Shown one piece after another: positions 59,909 through 64,000 of a DNA stretch of 64,000 nucleotides. A program made the position numbers and the translations under genes. The notes beneath the pieces are model-generated. The model was not told the origin of the DNA. It did not search any database and saw only the letters and a list, made by a program, of their open reading frames with translations. Position 1 is the first letter of the stretch; each line of letters begins with the position of its first letter. Source of the DNA: Sindora glabra (Eukaryota; Streptophyta; Magnoliopsida; Fabales; Fabaceae); assembly GCA_020226215.1 (NCBI GenBank), contig CM035230.1, forward strand, positions 3,805,501-3,869,500, given 5' to 3'.

Positions 59909-61560
59909 TGTTAGTGTGTGTCCTAAGAATCAATCATATAGATGATTGAAATAATACACAATGTATTATGTTTTATTTCAAGCAATGCAATTATTATATT
60001 TTATTTTCAATTTTTTTGGGCAATTTATAATTGTCTCTAGAATAGTTTTACTATTCCTAAAATGCCCCTAGTTAAGTATTATTACGACAGGGATAGTAAT
60101 AGTACATCAAGACTGGCATGTATAGTGACTGATGATTATGAATCATGGATATGTGATATCAAGTCAATACATGAGGACATTGTTAATGAATAAATGTACT
60201 GGACTGGCCCACTATGAGAATACTGCATGGATAAGACTTGTGTCTTTAGTAGTTCTCATATGGTCATAATTGCATATAGTCCTTTGACCCAAAGTCATTA
60301 CGGTTCCCTACATGAGGGGTTACTCACTTTAATGTTGTCTTATGTCACCTTTAATTGGGATGACGAGTAGGGCGTTGATTGGGTGTGTCACGAATCATGC
60401 AGTGGGAAGTGGTGATGTAGATAGGATTTTGTTACTCTTATAAAAAAAAGAGATATATCTTTAGGCCCCTTGATTGAGTAAGACTTAGAAATACATGATC
60501 ATGCTCGAATGGATCAATATGTGATATTGATCATTTATTTTGAAGTTTACTCAGTATCAAGAAATATAAATTGAACATTGACGAGGATGACACACTCCAT
60601 GCTTTCAGTTCAATTTGGATATTATTACAAAAGGAATTATGATGCAAAGTGTTGATCATGTATTAGGTGGATGTCGAATCATAGACATTCTTACTACTTG
60701 AGTGGTAGTGATGTATTGCTAGATACCGCTCACTGTCTATGGCTCAATAATGAGTCATTGTCAATGTAGTAAGAATCATAGGGTCACACAAAAGGAGTAG
60801 GAATAAGACAATAATTAATTGGACTTTAATTATATTAATATCCAATTAATTGGACTTATTATTGTGCATGTATATTATTATTAAGAATAATAATATGTTG
60901 TTTATGTAATATATATGTATAATATTATGTAATATTATTTGATATTAAAATAATATCAAATAATTATGTTATCAGATATTAGTAAATATATTATCAGATA
61001 ATATTATTTTAATATTTGATAACTATATGCAATTATCTAAATATTAAGATATTTATATTATGAGATAATATTATTATTTAATAATAGACAATTAATAGAT
61101 AAGTTCTATCTCTCTTCACTCTCTCTAGGATAAGGATAAGATGAGTTGTTAAGTGTAATTACGATTTTGGAAGCATTATCCTAGTAGGACTAGGATTGTG
61201 GCTTGCCTAAGTTCTATAAAAAAATACTTGAGGGCAGCACTTTTACACACGCTTATAAGCTTCCATAAAATCCTAAATCACTCAGAAAATACCTAATCCT
61301 AATCCTAGAGAGAGAAACGCATCCTAGTAGATTCGTGGAGGGTGAAAGGTCATTGTTCACTTCGTGTGGATACTGTAGAGATGTTGTACCTTCGGGCCGG
61401 CATTTGATTCATCCACTCTCTCAAGTTTTGATCAGTAGAAATACGAGTGCTCAATAAGCAAAACTCTAATAATTAATTTGTGTCTTTTGCATGGATCTTA
61501 GGTAGAATTCGAATCAAGTTTTTGAATTTTCGTTGCGTATGATAATCCAAATTCCCAACA
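59909..61560 (+). repeat. Ty1/copia-type solo LTR D2 (1652 bp)
   Basis: Starts TGTTAGTGTGTGTCCTAA and ends CCAAATTCCCAACA. Collinear with D1 throughout. Flanks are CTTAT (59904-59908) and CTCAT (61561-61565), one transition apart, so an aged target duplication. No internal coding. Confidence 0.85.
60820..61100. repeat. AT palindrome cluster in LTR D2
   Basis: Same arrangement as 37740-38010 in D1: AATTAATTGG inverted repeat, a TA-rich run, then alternating GATATTA / TAATATC arms. Confidence 0.75.
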
Positions 61561-64000
61561 CTCATCCAATAGGTTGTGGTGCTGTAATGTAACTTGCATT
61601 ATTGATACTTTAATTCACATCCTATAGTTTTTACTAATTATGACAATTTAGGTGAAGTGATTCCATCTAATTTTGCAATATTTTCTTCTACTAAACTTTA
61701 GAGCTCAAGAGGTTCTTACAAAGTTTAATACCTAACTATTACCTTAAGAGCCTAAATTCTCATATGACATAATTTAATATTGTTTCCCTCAATTAAAATA
61801 TTAAAAACAATATCCCTTAACTTCATACTTTTACCCTGTTTATAGTGTGACTATGCCTATTCCAGTTAGCCCTAATCTTAACCTTATGTTTGTTATCATA
61901 TTCTATATCCCATTGAGTTCATATATGAGTCATTTAATTTTCTACCTTAACTTCACTTATTGCGCACCATTGTTATCATGCCTTACAATTCTTTTTATAT
62001 TATAGGTGAATCAGTTACTAATATAATATAACACTCTTTCCCAATAGGATCCATATTACCTTACTCATACATTATAAAAGAAATAACTTGGTTAACTATT
62101 CTTAATTGCCTTAGGTTTCCATATAGTTAAATGATTCATAACCAATTACACCTATTCTATAGCCCATCTTCATGCTTTTAAAATGTAAGGCTCATCAATT
62201 ATTATACTACCTAATCGAGCACTACTTTAGTACCTTCATTTTTTTTCTATCTAGGGTCCTTGAAATATAACAACTATTGCAATCAAATAGAAATGCACCA
62301 TGTACCATGTAAAATAAACTTAATAGTTCTTTATAATCTTGTAAAAGAAATAACAAACCATTTTAGTTTCATATTTAGTATTCTTCATTAACATTATTAG
62401 GTCACTAATTAGGTTAAAGTATATCTAAATAGCATACTATGAAAGAAAATTCATTATTCCTAGTGGTAAGTTAAGTTTAGGATTAATGCACTTTGTTAGT
62501 TTTTGGTACTCCTTTCATCAAATTTTTTGGTTATCTAGTTGCTAAAATCCTTTTACATAAATCATGTTAACAACTCTTTCTCTTTGTTTACCTGACATTT
62601 TACCTCCAAACATGGACATACTAACCATTCTTTCCCTAATTATGTCTTTATCCTAATATCATTTTATTACTACGCTATCATACATCGCATATTTAATTCA
62701 AGTTGTAATGAAACAATCACCTAACTAGTATAGGCTTTGAGCAAAATTATGTACTTTCATGGATCAGGGTAATGATATTCTTGCATGGCTATTATCTTGC
62801 CAAGTCATGTTGACCTTTATACTCATGTATGCTCCTCATGCCCCATATTCTTCTTCTTCCCTAATTTAGAGACTTATATTCCATCACACTTTAGAATTCT
62901 AGCTTTATTAAATTAATCTTATCTAAATAAACTCCCCACCTCATATGTAAAAATCTATACTAAGCCCTATGATGAGACTTTCTACTTACTAGTCCATAAT
63001 GACTTTTGAAAAGAAAAACCATACCTAAGTATCACTTATATAATAGATTTCCCAAGCTTAATTACAATAAGTATTGAATGACTAATATGGCCAATACAAC
63101 TTTCAAACTTTTAATTTTCTTATCAAAATCTTCACACCAATTTTCTTTAACTTTGTACTTTTTATCTCTAGGATCATAATTGACAAATTTATCATTTTCA
63201 GTGAATAATCAAATACCTCATGTAATACATATCCTTACTTACTTATATGCATAACCTTTAAATTTCCATGTGCACATATTTGTACCAAACTTTCACTCGA
63301 TTTTAAACAAAATGATTTAATACATCCATGAATTAACCAGAGTTCTCATATCAAAATTGCTCCTTTCTAGAAGTCATAATATGAATTAAAGGTTCCCATG
63401 CAACAAAATGCATAAAAATTAATTTAGTCAAGATATAATTCAATCTTATCTTTTTTGTCTTAAAACTTTAATGCGTTTCGGCTAACCTAAGGTTTACCCA
63501 TTACTCAACAACTCATATCTCTTATAAAGTATTCTAGTCATTTGAGCTTTCTTTTTTTTCCTAAGTACATTGGTAGTAAATTGAGTTAGCATGCTAGTGT
63601 TTTGTCTAAGTGACAACACATCACTATCAAGAATTCAATTAATTATAAAACTTAGATACCCTATTGCTACTATGTAAGCATGATTACTTAAACAACTTTA
63701 TACACATAAAATAAAATATGTTCAACAAATTTAAACAAGTAAATGAAAATAACCATCCTATTCCCTAGCTTAATCAAATTATTAATCTAACACTTTTCTG
63801 TACTCATTCAAACACATCAATTACTTACATTAAAGGTCATTAACAAATTATAGAATGATAATAGTCTTAAGTATAGAAATGATAATCACACTAATCATCC
63901 TTAATTACCTACAGTTAAAAGTGACCCATGGAAAGTTATGGCATATTTGTAAATAATGGCTAACTAAACTATGTCCTTTGATAGTTGTTAAGCTACTACC
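61561..64000. other. No gene recognised
   Basis: AT-rich sequence to the window end. I found no open frame with similarity, no LTR tips and no PBS or PPT. Confidence 0.4.

Overview
This window looks like repeat-rich, AT-rich heterochromatin from a flowering plant, most likely a eudicot. I found no intact host gene, tRNA, rRNA or bacterial-type feature. Every recognisable coding segment belongs to a transposable element: Ty3/gypsy Athila, CRM and Tekay, Ty1/copia, and En/Spm (CACTA). Nearly all are broken by stop codons and frameshifts. The centromeric-type CRM element and the dense nesting suggest a pericentromeric location. The species cannot be told from the sequence.

Layout: 1-640 is a decayed Tekay-like LTR fragment. 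1795-2290 is a copia gag remnant. 2434-4079 is an Athila-type solo LTR and 4203-7124 a Tekay-type solo LTR. 9776-12269 is a 2.5 kb solo LTR (family C, copy C1) with perfect 5-bp target duplications. 12845-13960 holds two degenerate tandem-repeat fields.

The centre, 14698-36572, is a nest. An Athila element (LTRs 14698-16320 and 24633-26250, gag and pol on the minus strand) is followed directly by part of a second Athila copy that shares its LTR. A copia-type solo LTR (16637-18080) sits in its 3' internal region. The second Athila piece is split by a CRM element (26370-36314, TSD TAAAT). The CRM 3' LTR is split by another copia-type LTR (26610-30614, TSD CAACC), which is itself split by family C copy C2 (26848-29404, TSD CACAC).

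The right third has two related copia-type solo LTRs (36800-38462 and 59909-61560), a decayed CACTA transposon (about 39259-45635) that carries an Athila-type solo LTR (41935-43580), a small fold-back element (about 46863-46999), and a Tekay chromovirus (49190-58027, minus strand). The Tekay element has gag, protease, RT, RNase H, integrase and a chromodomain, all pseudogenised, and a truncated 3' LTR.

The genes here do not work together as a host pathway. Each cluster is the gag-pol of one retrotransposon. The most unusual point is the CRM pol frame, where an integrase zinc-binding segment lies inside the reverse transcriptase. Family LTR assignments rest on recognised protein motifs, primer-binding sites, polypurine tracts and target duplications read by eye; no alignment or database search was run.
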